DNA from: Pedobacter zeaxanthinifaciens
GTDB taxonomy: Bacteria > Bacteroidota > Bacteroidia > Sphingobacteriales > Sphingobacteriaceae
Assembly (NCBI RefSeq): GCF_003313335.1
Contig: NZ_QMHP01000008.1
Span: forward strand, 95,383 to 159,382
Direction of reading: 5' to 3'
DNA: 64,000 nt
The translations under genes and the position numbers were made by a program. Positions 26,921 through 35,366 of the stretch are shown in pieces. The first letter of the stretch is position 1. Each line of letters opens with the position of its first letter. The notes beneath the pieces were generated by a model, which did no database searches, was not told the DNA's origin, and saw only the letters and a program-made list of their open reading frames with translations.

Positions 26921-28105
26921 ATGCTAAAACGGAAGTTTTCAACCATACTTAAGAATGTGCTGCGGCAAGGCATAAGTAGCATAATTAGTTTTTCTCTTCC
27001 CTTTTTAGTAATCAACCATTACTCAAAAAACCTATGGGCTGATTTTGTTGGTTATTCACTTTACTTAATGGCAGCAGTTGCCATAGTTGCTTGGGGTGGT
27101 ACAGATTTGATTATTAGGAAGATAAGCCGCAGGCCAAATAACGCTGTTGTAATAATCCAGGAGCTATTGCTAAGTAGGATGCCTATCTTGTTGCTGTCTT
27201 TTGGTATCACTTTTCTTCTATTTCCTGTTGCAATAGCAACTGCTATTGCACTCTCTATCGCAGTTACATTCGTGGGACAACTTTTTTTTGCACTAATGCG
27301 CTACGAACGCTTGTACACGTGGTCTAGCTTAATTGAAGTGGTTTGTTATGTTTGCTTTTTAGTCTGTTTTTTTAGTTTTCAATCATTTGGAGATATTAAA
27401 AACTTCCTCAGGTTGTACACGTTTTATCAGTTATTGCGTACGTTGTTGGCCGTTTCCATACTTAACGGCTATGTATATCCTTGGTATGTTAGGCCAAGTT
27501 TTGATGTAAGTTATCTTTGGAAATCTTACGGGTTATTCATTTTTTCTATTGTAGGGTTTTTGATGTCGCGACTTGATTTGTACTTGGTTTCGTACACTCA
27601 TAACAAATCTTTGTTGGCCAATTATCAGTTATTTAACGCTGTTTTCGTTAACGCAATGATAATACCTTATTTAATTTATTCTCCATATCAAAAAAACCTA
27701 TATAGAAACGGGGAGATGGTCTATCGTAAAGTTAAACGTTTAATTTGCTCGGCTGGTTTATTTATTACGCCAATTATACTGCTCGTTATTTCAATTATTT
27801 TCAGGCATTTTGCAGGAATAGAAACTACCCCAATCCTAGGCGTTTTGTTGTTTTTTTCTGTATTTCCATCATTTGTTTACAGCCTAGACATCCTTTTTCT
27901 TTTGAAGAATAAATTAGAAAATAGAGTGGTTTTTCTTACCATAATAGTGTTGCTGGTAGAATTTTGCTCACTTTATATTTTGTTAGCGTTGCAGCAAGAG
28001 CTGTACAGTGCACTAACTGGAGTGGCAATAGGCCAAATGACGTTTTGGTTTTTGTTGAGCCGAGAGGTTAAGAAGCATCAAACAACTCACCATCAGTCAA
28101 GCTAA
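26921..28105 (+). CDS. Polysaccharide/oligosaccharide flippase (Wzx-like)
   Basis: 394 residues with about twelve hydrophobic helices. It begins with the basic amphipathic segment typical of Wzx/MVF flippases (LKNVLRQGISSIISFSLPFL), then TDLIIRKISRR. The family moves undecaprenyl-linked glycans across the inner membrane. It is the last gene of the island and ends at a bidirectional terminator shared with recA. Its presence argues that the island makes an exported, lipid-linked product. No polymerase (Wzy) or ligase is recognisable in the window. Confidence 0.82.
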   Translation: MLKRKFSTILKNVLRQGISSIISFSLPFLVINHYSKNLWADFVGYSLYLMAAVAIVAWGGTDLIIRKISRRPNNAVVIIQELLLSRMPILLLSFGITFLLFPVAIATAIALSIAVTFVGQLFFALMRYERLYTWSSLIEVVCYVCFLVCFFSFQSFGDIKNFLRLYTFYQLLRTLLAVSILNGYVYPWYVRPSFDVSYLWKSYGLFIFSIVGFLMSRLDLYLVSYTHNKSLLANYQLFNAVFVNAMIIPYLIYSPYQKNLYRNGEMVYRKVKRLICSAGLFITPIILLVISIIFRHFAGIETTPILGVLLFFSVFPSFVYSLDILFLLKNKLENRVVFLTIIVLLVEFCSLYILLALQQELYSALTGVAIGQMTFWFLLSREVKKHQTTHHQSS

Positions 28106-28111
28106 AAATAA

Positions 28112-28142
28112 AAAGCGCATGTTTTCAATAAACATGCGCTTT
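28112..28142. terminator. Bidirectional terminator between the flippase gene and recA
   Basis: A perfect 13-bp stem AAAGCGCATGTTT/AAACATGCGCTTT with a 5-base loop has A runs before it and T runs after it, so it serves both convergent genes. Confidence 0.88.
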
Positions 28143-28163
28143 AATTTATGTAGTGGGCAAATT

Positions 28164-29174
28164 CTAATTTTCTTCTAACTGCTCTCCGCTCACTTCTTCT
28201 CTAATTTGTGCTTCAATTTGTTCCGCTAACTCAGGGTTGTCAAGTAGCAATTGTTTAACTGCATCTCTACCTTGACCTAACTTAGTATCACCATAAGAGA
28301 ACCAAGATCCAGCTTTTTTAACAATGCCAAAATCAACACCAAGATCAATAATTTCGCCTGTTTTAGAAATACCTTCACCAAACATGATGTCAAACTCAGC
28401 CAAACGGAAAGGAGGGGCAACTTTGTTTTTTACAATTTTCACCTTAACGCGGTTACCTGAAACCTCGTCAGAATCTTTAATCTGCGACGTGCGGCGAATA
28501 TCTAAACGTACTGATGCGTAGAATTTAAGTGCGTTACCACCAGTTGTAGTTTCAGGGTTACCAAACATTACACCAATTTTCTCACGTAACTGGTTAATAA
28601 AAATACAGCAACATCCAGTTTTTGCAATAGTTCCTGTCAATTTACGTAACGCCTGGCTCATCAAACGAGCTTGCAACCCCATTCTGCTATCGCCCATTTC
28701 GCCTTCAATTTCAGCTTTAGGCACCAAAGCAGCAACAGAGTCAATAACAATTACATCAATAGCGCCCGATCGAATCAAATTATCAGCAATTTCTAAGGCT
28801 TGCTCACCATTATCAGGTTGAGATATTAATAGGTTGTCAGTGTCAACACCTAATTTTTTTGCGTAAAATTTATCAAAAGCATGCTCCGCATCAATTATTG
28901 CAGCTATGCCGCCTTTCTTTTGAGCTTCTGCAATAATGTGTGTCGCTAAAGTTGTTTTACCTGATGATTCTGGTCCGTAAATTTCAATGATACGACCTTT
29001 TGGTACGCCGCCAACACCTAAAGCAATATCCAAGCTAATAGATCCCGTAGAAATTGCTTCCATGCTTTCTACCGCTTGGTCGCCAAGTTTCATGATAGAA
29101 CCTTTGCCGTATGATTTTTCAAGTTTATCTAAAGTAAGCTGCAAAGCTTTTAATTTGTCTGCGTTTGGATTCAT
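28164..29174 (-). CDS. recA: Recombinase RecA
   Basis: 336 residues, normal length. It binds single-stranded DNA, drives strand exchange and triggers LexA-type cleavage. The Walker A motif is GPESSGKTT, Walker B is [10 protein letters not shown], and loop L1/L2 regions are present ([37 protein letters not shown]). The acidic C-terminal tail ends [19 protein letters not shown]. It is single-gene by context. I did not find a clear SOS box in the leader, and the LexA sites of Bacteroidota are not well defined. Confidence 0.98.
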   Translation of the reverse strand: MNPNADKLKALQLTLDKLEKSYGKGSIMKLGDQAVESMEAISTGSISLDIALGVGGVPKGRIIEIYGPESSGKTTLATHIIAEAQKKGGIAAIIDAEHAFDKFYAKKLGVDTDNLLISQPDNGEQALEIADNLIRSGAIDVIVIDSVAALVPKAEIEGEMGDSRMGLQARLMSQALRKLTGTIAKTGCCCIFINQLREKIGVMFGNPETTTGGNALKFYASVRLDIRRTSQIKDSDEVSGNRVKVKIVKNKVAPPFRLAEFDIMFGEGISKTGEIIDLGVDFGIVKKAGSWFSYGDTKLGQGRDAVKQLLLDNPELAEQIEAQIREEVSGEQLEEN

Positions 29175-29309
29175 GTTTTTTAAAGTTCAGGGAATAAATA
29201 TAACAATACGTTTCGGCAAATAATAAATTATGTTTAACTAATAATTTTAGCAAACATATCAAATTGTTTATAATAAATGCAAATAATTTTAGAAAATTTT
29301 TTTGATGTG

Positions 29310-29969
29310 TTAAATTTTGCTCATGTTTTTAGCTTTCTGTAGCTTTTCAAAATATTGGCAAAAATAGGTTAACTCGCAAATTTCGCACTTTGGACTGCGG
29401 GCTACACATACATATCTGCCATGTAAAATTAACCAATGGTGTGCCGTGGCTATGGTATGTTCGGGTAGGTTTTTTACCAAATCTTTTTCCACCGCCAATG
29501 GCGTTTTGCCCTTAGTTAGCCCCAGCCTGTTGGCTACCCTAAAAACGTGCGTATCTACCGCCATTGCAGGCTCGTTATACACTACAGATGCGATCACGTT
29601 AGCTGTTTTTCTGCCAACACCTGGCATTTTTTGCAGCTCTTTCACATCCGATGGCACCTCGTTGTTAAATTGATGAAGCAGCATATTGGCCATCCCAACC
29701 AAATGTTTAGCCTTGTTGTTGGGGTAACTCACGCTTTTGATATAATCAAAAACAATGTCTGGTGTAGTTTCAGCAAGCGCTTTGGCGTTAGGGAAACGAT
29801 TAAAAAGTGCCGGTGTTACTTGGTTGATACGCTTATCCGTACACTGGGCAGATAAAATTACCGCTACCAGCAACTGGAATGGATTGTTGTAATGTAGTTC
29901 TGTCTCAGCGTGCGGCTGTTTGGTAGAAAAATGCTCTACAAAACAACGGTAACGTTCTTTTTTTAGCAT
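29310..29969 (-). CDS. nth: Endonuclease III (DNA glycosylase/AP lyase)
   Basis: 219 residues. It removes oxidised pyrimidines and nicks abasic sites. The helix-hairpin-helix is MPGVGRKTANVIA, with the catalytic Lys in GRKTA and Asp in AVDTHVFRVANRLG. The iron-sulfur loop is C-x6-C-x2-C-x5-C (CVARSPKCEICELTYFC). All catalytic residues are present. It lies 135 bases downstream of the recA start on the same strand orientation, so recA and nth could be transcribed separately; the gap is AT-rich with no clear hairpin. Confidence 0.96.
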   Translation of the reverse strand: MLKKERYRCFVEHFSTKQPHAETELHYNNPFQLLVAVILSAQCTDKRINQVTPALFNRFPNAKALAETTPDIVFDYIKSVSYPNNKAKHLVGMANMLLHQFNNEVPSDVKELQKMPGVGRKTANVIASVVYNEPAMAVDTHVFRVANRLGLTKGKTPLAVEKDLVKNLPEHTIATAHHWLILHGRYVCVARSPKCEICELTYFCQYFEKLQKAKNMSKI

Positions 29970-29991
29970 AGGCGAAATTACGATTATTAGT

Positions 29992-30057
29992 GCATTGGTT
30001 CAATAGTTCACTAGTTCATTTGTTCAATAGTTCATTGGTTCACTAGTTCATTTGTTT
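29992..30057. repeat. Degenerate short-unit tract (GTTCATTGGTTCACTA type)
   Basis: About 66 bases of near-tandem units such as TTGGTTCAATAGTTCACTAG; the string GTTCACTAGTTCATTTGTT occurs twice. Related tracts are at 31459-31530 and, inverted, at 48807-48966. It begins the 760-base gene-free region 29970-30732. Confidence 0.6.
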
Positions 30058-30235
30058 GCCGGTCAGCGTTTTTATTTTGAAAATGTTTGTGCAGTATTTC
30101 TTGGCAATTGTATTCCCGCTTTTTGCTACAAGTCCCGCTTTGCAATCGGGAGCTTTTCGCGTCAATCGGGTTTAATTAACAATGTACTTGCAGTAAAACC
30201 AACTTTGTCAATCTTCTTTGCAAGTGTCTAGTAAG

Positions 30236-30472
30236 ATTGACAAAGCTATCGGCAGTAAACTTTGCGGAGACTTCTTTGCTTTGCGGTTACGATAATAATA
30301 CCGCAAAGGAAAATTAAGTTGCGCAGAGGTCGCAAAGCTATTAGTGATATAGTAATTGACAAAAGCTATTGCAGTAAACTTTGCGGAAACTTCTTTGCTT
30401 TGCGGTTAAGATAATACCGCAAAGTAGAATTAAGTGGCGCAGACGTCGCAAAGCTATTGGTGATATAGCAAG
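30236..30472. repeat. Two tandem copies of a ~118-base unit
   Basis: Copies run 30236-30354 and 30355-30472, each starting ATTGACAAA and containing GCAGTAAACTTTGCGGA, CTTCTTTGCTTTGCGGTTA and TCGCAAAGCTATT. A third partial start is at 30473. A short related string (AAGTTTCCGCAAAG) is seen near 44757. Confidence 0.75.
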
Positions 30473-30550
30473 ATTGACAAAGTTATAGCACCGAAATTGC
30501 CAATTAAACCCGATTGGAGTGTAAATACTTTTTGTCGCAGACCAAGAATT

Positions 30551-30583
30551 AAACTTACGAAGTTTCTAAAACTTCGTAAGTTT
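30551..30583. repeat. Perfect 15-bp hairpin within the composite element
   Basis: AAACTTACGAAGTTT and AAACTTCGTAAGTTT are exact inverted copies with a 3-base loop. There is no gene upstream that it would terminate, so it looks like an inserted palindromic repeat. Confidence 0.7.
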
Positions 30584-30719
30584 TGAATGCCTTACACAAA
30601 AAGATTGAAACGAAAAGCGGGACTGATTTCAATAGCACCACTGCTTTTGCTTTTCAAAAAAAATTTAACCTCAATAGAATGGCTTTTTTCGGCAGATTTC
30701 GAGCTTAAGCTAAAAACTT

Positions 30720-30727
30720 TACCTTTG
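30720..30727 (+). promoter_or_regulatory. -7 promoter box directly before mtgA
   Basis: TACCTTTG ends 6 bases before ATG 30733, the same spacing as at 5329-5342. The mRNA would be leaderless or nearly so. No -33 TTG is seen. Confidence 0.45.
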
Positions 30728-30732
30728 TAGCA

Positions 30733-31455
30733 ATGGCTCGAAAATCAAATAGCAAAAAATCGTTATTCAAACGGATTGCACTGGCAGCAGGTAAAGTGCT
30801 GTTATGGTTCTTCGTATTTTCGGTGATTTGGGTATTGGCCTATCGGTTCATTAACCCGCCAATTACGTTTTTGATGGTGCAGCGTAAATGGGAGCATAAG
30901 CCAGGCGAACAACCGGCAAAAATTAGGAACAAGTGGGTGAAGTTTGAAGATATTTCAGACAATATGAAGCGTGCGGCAGTAAGTGCCGAAGACCAACTTT
31001 TCCTAAAACACATGGGTTTTGATTTGAACGCCATTGAAAAAGCTTACAAAGCCAACGAAAAGAAAGGCAAAAAGAAGAAAAAAATCAGGGGCGGTAGTAC
31101 GATTTCGCAGCAAACGGCAAAGAATGTGTTTTTATGGCCTGGTCGTTCTTACATTCGGAAAGCATTTGAAGCTTACTTTACACTGCTAATTGAGGTAATG
31201 TGGAGCAAAGAGCGAATATTGGAAGTGTATTTGAACGTTATAGAAATGGGAGATGGCATTTATGGGGCTGAAGCTGCTTCACAAGCTTATTACGGACATT
31301 CGTGTACCAAGATGAGTAGGCAAGAGGCAGCGCTGTTGGCGGCTTGTTTTCCTAATCCCATCCGCTGGAACCCAAATAAAGCTACCAGGTATATTAAGCA
31401 CAGGCAGTATTTAATTATGAGAAACATGCGGAGGTTGGGCCCGCTTGATTTTTAA
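30733..31455 (+). CDS. mtgA: Monofunctional biosynthetic peptidoglycan transglycosylase
   Basis: 240 residues, anchored by one N-terminal helix (LWFFVFSVIWVLAYRFI). It polymerises lipid II into glycan strands on the periplasmic side. GT51 motifs are complete: EDQLFLKHMGFD with the catalytic Glu, GGSTISQQTAKNVFLW, KERILEVYLNVIEMG and YGAEAASQAYYG. A lysine-rich insert (EKKGKKKKKIRGG) precedes motif 2. No transpeptidase domain is present. It is convergent with the AsmA-like gene. Confidence 0.96.
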   Translation: MARKSNSKKSLFKRIALAAGKVLLWFFVFSVIWVLAYRFINPPITFLMVQRKWEHKPGEQPAKIRNKWVKFEDISDNMKRAAVSAEDQLFLKHMGFDLNAIEKAYKANEKKGKKKKKIRGGSTISQQTAKNVFLWPGRSYIRKAFEAYFTLLIEVMWSKERILEVYLNVIEMGDGIYGAEAASQAYYGHSCTKMSRQEAALLAACFPNPIRWNPNKATRYIKHRQYLIMRNMRRLGPLDF

Positions 31456-31458
31456 TTT

Positions 31459-31530
31459 TTAGTTCATTGGTCATTAGTTCATTGGTCATTGGTCATTGGT
31501 TCACTGGTCATTGGCTCAATGAACATTGGT
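31459..31530. repeat. Degenerate short-unit tract (TTCATTGGTCA type)
   Basis: About 72 bases of TTCATTGGTCATTAG and TCATTGGTCATTGGTTCAC-like units lie between the convergent ends of mtgA and the AsmA-like gene. Confidence 0.65.
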
Positions 31531-31535
31531 ACTTG

Positions 31536-33974
31536 CTACTTTTCTCTGTCCTTCTTCTTATTCCACTTAATCTTAATTTCTCCATCTTCATCAACCGCTT
31601 TTAGGTGCAACACAATACCTTTCATACGGGCCAGTTCACGTTCTTTTTTATCAATGATATCTGCGCTCTTTTTCGGGTCGCGTAAGGGAATGTCCAATGC
31701 AATGTTTGTCCCTTTATTGAAGCCGTAAACGCCTTGCACATCAAAATTTAACGCAGTGGAATTTACTTTCATAGGGCTAATATCAACGGTTTCGCCACGT
31801 AATGTAAGTACGCCATTTAGTTTTTCCAATTGCACATTGGATAAGTTTCTGCTTCGGAAAACAAATTTCCCAATTTTCTCCAGCGGCTCAAACCCTACCA
31901 ATGCAGCTTTGTCCAAAGTAAAATTCACCTTACCGAACATGGATTTGGGAATGATATTTCCTTTTGAACTGATACTACCTTGCGCATTTACTTTGGCAGA
32001 TAAAAACCCTTTTAAGTTTTTGTTGGTGATAGATTTTTGTCCGAAATTATCGAAGGCATAAAAAAATTCTTTGATGCTAACTTTGGCGATATTGGCATTG
32101 AGCTGCATTTTATTAACAGCGCCAAGCTGTTCTATTTTTCCGTTGAAATTGATTTGTCCGCCGGCATGCTGTACACTCATGTTGTTGAAATAAACGCCAT
32201 TACCAATTAAGGAGATGTTTGAATTAAGATGGTAAGCAACAAATTTTTGGTAAGTTGCCTTATCTACCTTGAGTTGCAGGTTTACTCTTGAAGCTTCTAG
32301 GGCATCGCGTAATTGTTCCGATGCTTCCTTAATAGCATTTCGGGTGGAGGTTTTTTTACGACGTGCTTGGCGTGGCCCTAAAAAAGGCATAAACTCGCTT
32401 AAATTCAAGTTAGGACTTTTAAGTTTAACGTTGATTTCTATTTTCTCTGGATCGGTATAGTAGAAATTTAAAAAATTCTGCATGTCGCAAGTCATTTGCA
32501 CTACACTGCGCCCTAGCTGAAACCTGCTATTGGTAATGTGTAAATCTTTCTGACTAAAATTTAAGTCCAGTGAGCTATTGACAATTTTCATGTTACGTGG
32601 TAGATAGGTAATGTCCGCATTTTTAATTGCTACTTTTCCGTGAATCACTGGTTTGGTGAACAAGAAATTATCAATGTCGGCTTGGCAATATAAACGCAAA
32701 TCGGCAGTACCTTTTCCAAACCTAAAAGTTTCGTCTTCAAATGAACTATTTAGTCTTTCTAGATCGAATTTTGAGATAACCAACCCCTGCGCTAATGGTT
32801 TTTCCAAGTTGGCTACGGTAAATGTATCTACCTTAATTGGCGCATTGTAATAGTTGCCGGTTAATCCGAAGAAACGAATTACGGAGTTAGCATCACCAAT
32901 TGGTCGGGTGGTGGTATCTTGGTTTGAAAAATAACCAGTAAAAGAGCAATCGGTTAATTCACCCGATGGAATGGAGATATTATTGTTTTTCACGCTCATT
33001 TTAACGTTAATTAAAGGGTCGGCATGACTTTTATCCCCATCATCAATGATGCTGGCTGTAACATCCACAGGTTTTTCGATGCCAAACTTGAACAGTTTTT
33101 CGGAGATGTTTGGCGCTAAAATAGAAGCAATGTTTTTGTACAATAGCTGGTCGGCTTTAATGGCTATTGAAAAGGCTGACTTATTTTCGGCAATGTTAAT
33201 GTTAGCGCCAATTTGATAGGTGTCGTTTCCAATTTTTAGAGGCTTTTGATCTATCATGATCACTTCGGCGTCGCCGTCGTAATGTGCCGTGAGACTGCCG
33301 GATAAGGTTTTATCTTTAAGGAAACTACCTTTTCTGGTGTTAAAGGCAAAACTGTTGATTTTGGTTTTCAATTTAAATTCGCCGTCCCAACGACCAAATG
33401 GATATTTTACCTTGCCTTTCAGTTCATCTACATAAAAACTGAATAGCTTGAATTTTTTTTGGTTATCAACCACCAAATTAACATTGTTCAAATCAATCAA
33501 TCTTACTTGTAAATCTGTTGAGCCGCCATCATTTTCTACGGATTTATTTTTATCCTTTTTGCGGAACATACTGGTATTGCTGTAGCCGCTGCTATCGGTA
33601 TATAGATAAATGCTGGCGTTATTAATGGAAACCTTACGAATATTGATGGTGCCTAGAAAAAGGGAAAGCGCATTTAAACTTACATCAATATCTTTTGCGG
33701 AAACTAATTCTTTATGGTGCTTGCTGTAAAGACTATCTCGCAGGGAAACATTTTTGAGCGATACTGCTACACCAGGAAATCCTTTGAGTAAGGTGGTTTC
33801 CATATGTGATACCTTTACCGAGCCGTTAACTTTTGCGTTAACTTGATTTAGGATTTTGGCTAAAATAGCCTTGTTATTATGATTGATGTAGTAGGCGGCA
33901 CCTAACCAAATTACTACCAATAAAAGCACTAAAGCGCCAATAATTTTTAAAGATATTTTGAGCCAACGTAACAT
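31536..33974 (-). CDS. AsmA-like envelope protein
   Basis: 812 residues. An N-terminal anchor (LKIIGALVLLLVVIWLGAAY) is followed by the AsmA N-terminal region (VNAKVNGSVKVSHMETTLL, then GFPGVAVSLKNVSLRD) and long beta-rich sequence. The C-terminal AsmA_2-type domain includes NFTLDKAALVGFEPLEKIG and ISPMKVNSTALNFDVQGVYG. The tail is very basic (KIKWNKKKDREK). The family is related to TamB and is linked to phospholipid movement and outer membrane integrity. It is the second member in the window; the TamB-like gene is at 8275. Confidence 0.87.
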   Translation of the reverse strand: MLRWLKISLKIIGALVLLLVVIWLGAAYYINHNNKAILAKILNQVNAKVNGSVKVSHMETTLLKGFPGVAVSLKNVSLRDSLYSKHHKELVSAKDIDVSLNALSLFLGTINIRKVSINNASIYLYTDSSGYSNTSMFRKKDKNKSVENDGGSTDLQVRLIDLNNVNLVVDNQKKFKLFSFYVDELKGKVKYPFGRWDGEFKLKTKINSFAFNTRKGSFLKDKTLSGSLTAHYDGDAEVIMIDQKPLKIGNDTYQIGANINIAENKSAFSIAIKADQLLYKNIASILAPNISEKLFKFGIEKPVDVTASIIDDGDKSHADPLINVKMSVKNNNISIPSGELTDCSFTGYFSNQDTTTRPIGDANSVIRFFGLTGNYYNAPIKVDTFTVANLEKPLAQGLVISKFDLERLNSSFEDETFRFGKGTADLRLYCQADIDNFLFTKPVIHGKVAIKNADITYLPRNMKIVNSSLDLNFSQKDLHITNSRFQLGRSVVQMTCDMQNFLNFYYTDPEKIEINVKLKSPNLNLSEFMPFLGPRQARRKKTSTRNAIKEASEQLRDALEASRVNLQLKVDKATYQKFVAYHLNSNISLIGNGVYFNNMSVQHAGGQINFNGKIEQLGAVNKMQLNANIAKVSIKEFFYAFDNFGQKSITNKNLKGFLSAKVNAQGSISSKGNIIPKSMFGKVNFTLDKAALVGFEPLEKIGKFVFRSRNLSNVQLEKLNGVLTLRGETVDISPMKVNSTALNFDVQGVYGFNKGTNIALDIPLRDPKKSADIIDKKERELARMKGIVLHLKAVDEDGEIKIKWNKKKDREK

Positions 33975-34026
33975 AAACGGTATCTGTAAGTTATCATAAC
34001 AAACAAGTACGTCAGTTGTTTCGAGT

Positions 34027-34160
34027 GGTAAGGGACTAGTTGATAGGGGTTAGGGATTAGTTGTTAGGGATTAGGGGTCAGGGGTCAGGTGTGAGTAGTT
34101 GGAGATTAGTTGTGAATTAAACAATTAACCAATTAAACAGTTAACCTATAAATAGTTAAC
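34027..34160. repeat. Degenerate short-unit tract (TTAGGGATTAG type)
   Basis: About 130 bases of units such as GGGGTTAGGGATTAGTTGT and GGGGTCAGG, fading into AATTAACCAATTAAACAGTTAACC. Inverted relatives (CTAATCCCTAACTCC) occur at 57655-57713 and 50960-50998. Confidence 0.55.
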
Positions 34161-34163
34161 CGA

Positions 34164-34652
34164 TTAACTATCTGCCAATTGCTCTGCAAAAACATTTTTA
34201 TGCCAGCTGTCTTTTAATGGCACTTCCCATTTCTGATTAAATTCTTCGAGGGTTTGCACTAGGTTGTTAAATACTATCGTATCAAGCCCAATTTTTTTAA
34301 TGCTGATCAGGGTTTCGAAGTCTTCTTTCGTCACTACATTAACGTCTCCATCAACTTTGTAGGCCATGTTGAAACGGTCAAATAAGTCTAGCCTAAATTT
34401 TGTTTCAATATCCTTAATCACCCTAACAGAAGCATCGATAGAGCAGCCAGTAGCGTTAGCCACTTCCTGATCAACTGTAAGTACAATAAAGTAATCGTGA
34501 AAAATTTCCGCCTTGGCTTTAAGTTGGTGTCCATGTGCTGTCCACTGCGCTACAAAGTTGTTTAATGTTTCTTGTATGCTGGCAGTTTCTTGGTCGGTGA
34601 ATTTCCTGTTGCTTTGGTAAATCCAAACTTTTGATTGTGGAGAAAAAATCAT
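34164..34652 (-). CDS. Conserved Bacteroidota protein of unknown function
   Basis: 162 residues, soluble. It starts MIFSPQSKVWIYQSNRKFTD and has FVAQWTAHGHQLKAKAEIFH, VANATGCSIDASVRVIKDIE and FNMAYKVDGDV. As I recall, similar Bacteroidota proteins appear in databases as ABC transporter ATPase, but there is no Walker A, Walker B or signature motif here, so that name is not supported. The DASVR segment and invariant-looking Cys may be functional. Function unknown. Confidence 0.75.
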   Translation of the reverse strand: MIFSPQSKVWIYQSNRKFTDQETASIQETLNNFVAQWTAHGHQLKAKAEIFHDYFIVLTVDQEVANATGCSIDASVRVIKDIETKFRLDLFDRFNMAYKVDGDVNVVTKEDFETLISIKKIGLDTIVFNNLVQTLEEFNQKWEVPLKDSWHKNVFAEQLADS

Positions 34653-34703
34653 ATTCCAAATTTATCAAAATATTTAACTTTCAGAAGTTAAAACGGGACT
34701 CTC

Positions 34704-35186
34704 ATGCAAAAGTTTACATTGGACTTAAAAAAGTTTGTTTTTTTAGGGTTTGGGCTAGCTTTATTGGTCTCTTCTGGATTTATTTTTCCAGAGGATAGCC
34801 GTGTTTTTATCCACGAATTGCTAAATAAGTACTACGATAAGGATGGTCAACAAGAGCCATTAAAGCGCTATGAGTTGAATGTTACCAACACAGGTTTTTG
34901 CAGGTATAGGAAAATTTACGCCAATGGTAAGGAAGAGTTCTTTTCCTTCAATTTATCGAGGTTTAAATCGATGGATTATTATGGTGACACCAAAAGTGGG
35001 CAGCTTTGGTTGCATACCAAAAACGATGATGTAATTGTACAAACCAGAAAGGATAAGAATGGAGACATTGACTCTATGGCTACTTACTTGGTGATTCCCC
35101 TAAAAAGCATTGACGAAGAAAAGCTGAACGAGCTAGCTGATCGATTTAGACAGTTAAGCCAAATTCAGTTGAGTGTAAATAAATAG
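34704..35186 (+). CDS. Hypothetical exported or membrane-anchored protein
   Basis: 160 residues. A hydrophobic N-terminal segment (FVFLGFGLALLVSSGFIF) could be a signal peptide or anchor. A charged domain follows (RYELNVTNTGFCRYRKIYA, SFNLSRFKSMDYYGDTKSG, then DSMATYLVIPLKSIDEEKLN). I do not recognise it. It is divergent from the preceding gene with 51 bases between the starts. Codon use looks ordinary and the frame is clean, so it is likely real. Confidence 0.7.
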   Translation: MQKFTLDLKKFVFLGFGLALLVSSGFIFPEDSRVFIHELLNKYYDKDGQQEPLKRYELNVTNTGFCRYRKIYANGKEEFFSFNLSRFKSMDYYGDTKSGQLWLHTKNDDVIVQTRKDKNGDIDSMATYLVIPLKSIDEEKLNELADRFRQLSQIQLSVNK

Positions 35187-35366
35187 CTTTGCTATGTCAA
35201 ATGCTATGCAATCGTAAATTAACTAGCTAGGGCGCATTAAAGATCCTGAAACGAAAGATAACATGTTTGGTGATGGCGTTCCTATCTCGTCATTCTCGCA
35301 AACGCGGAAACTATGATGCGACAAAGTAACATTTACTCCAAGTACTAAAATACTATCGGATGTCTG

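Larger units (their letters stand above)
30131..30624. repeat. Composite inverted-repeat element with internal tandem units
   Basis: A 494-base element with nested inverted arms. AGTCCCGCTTT (30131-30141) pairs with AAAGCGGGACT (30614-30624). CAATCGGGTTTAATT (30163-30177) pairs with AATTAAACCCGATTG (30502-30516). TTTGTCAATCTT (near 30204) pairs with AGATTGACAAAG (near 30471). It has no coding frame of note. The same outer modules occur at 57165-57329. It resembles a non-autonomous mobile element, but no target duplication is identified. Confidence 0.65.

Noticed and set aside
29175-29309. SOS box or recA-nth regulatory element
   Set aside because: No inverted motif that I can tie to a known Bacteroidota LexA site; the gap is simply AT-rich.
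30236-30472. Tandem units considered as a CRISPR array
   Set aside because: Units of ~118 bases without distinct unique spacers, and no cas genes in the window.
34164-34652. ABC transporter ATPase label for the 162-residue protein
   Set aside because: No Walker A, signature or Walker B motif can be found; kept as unknown.
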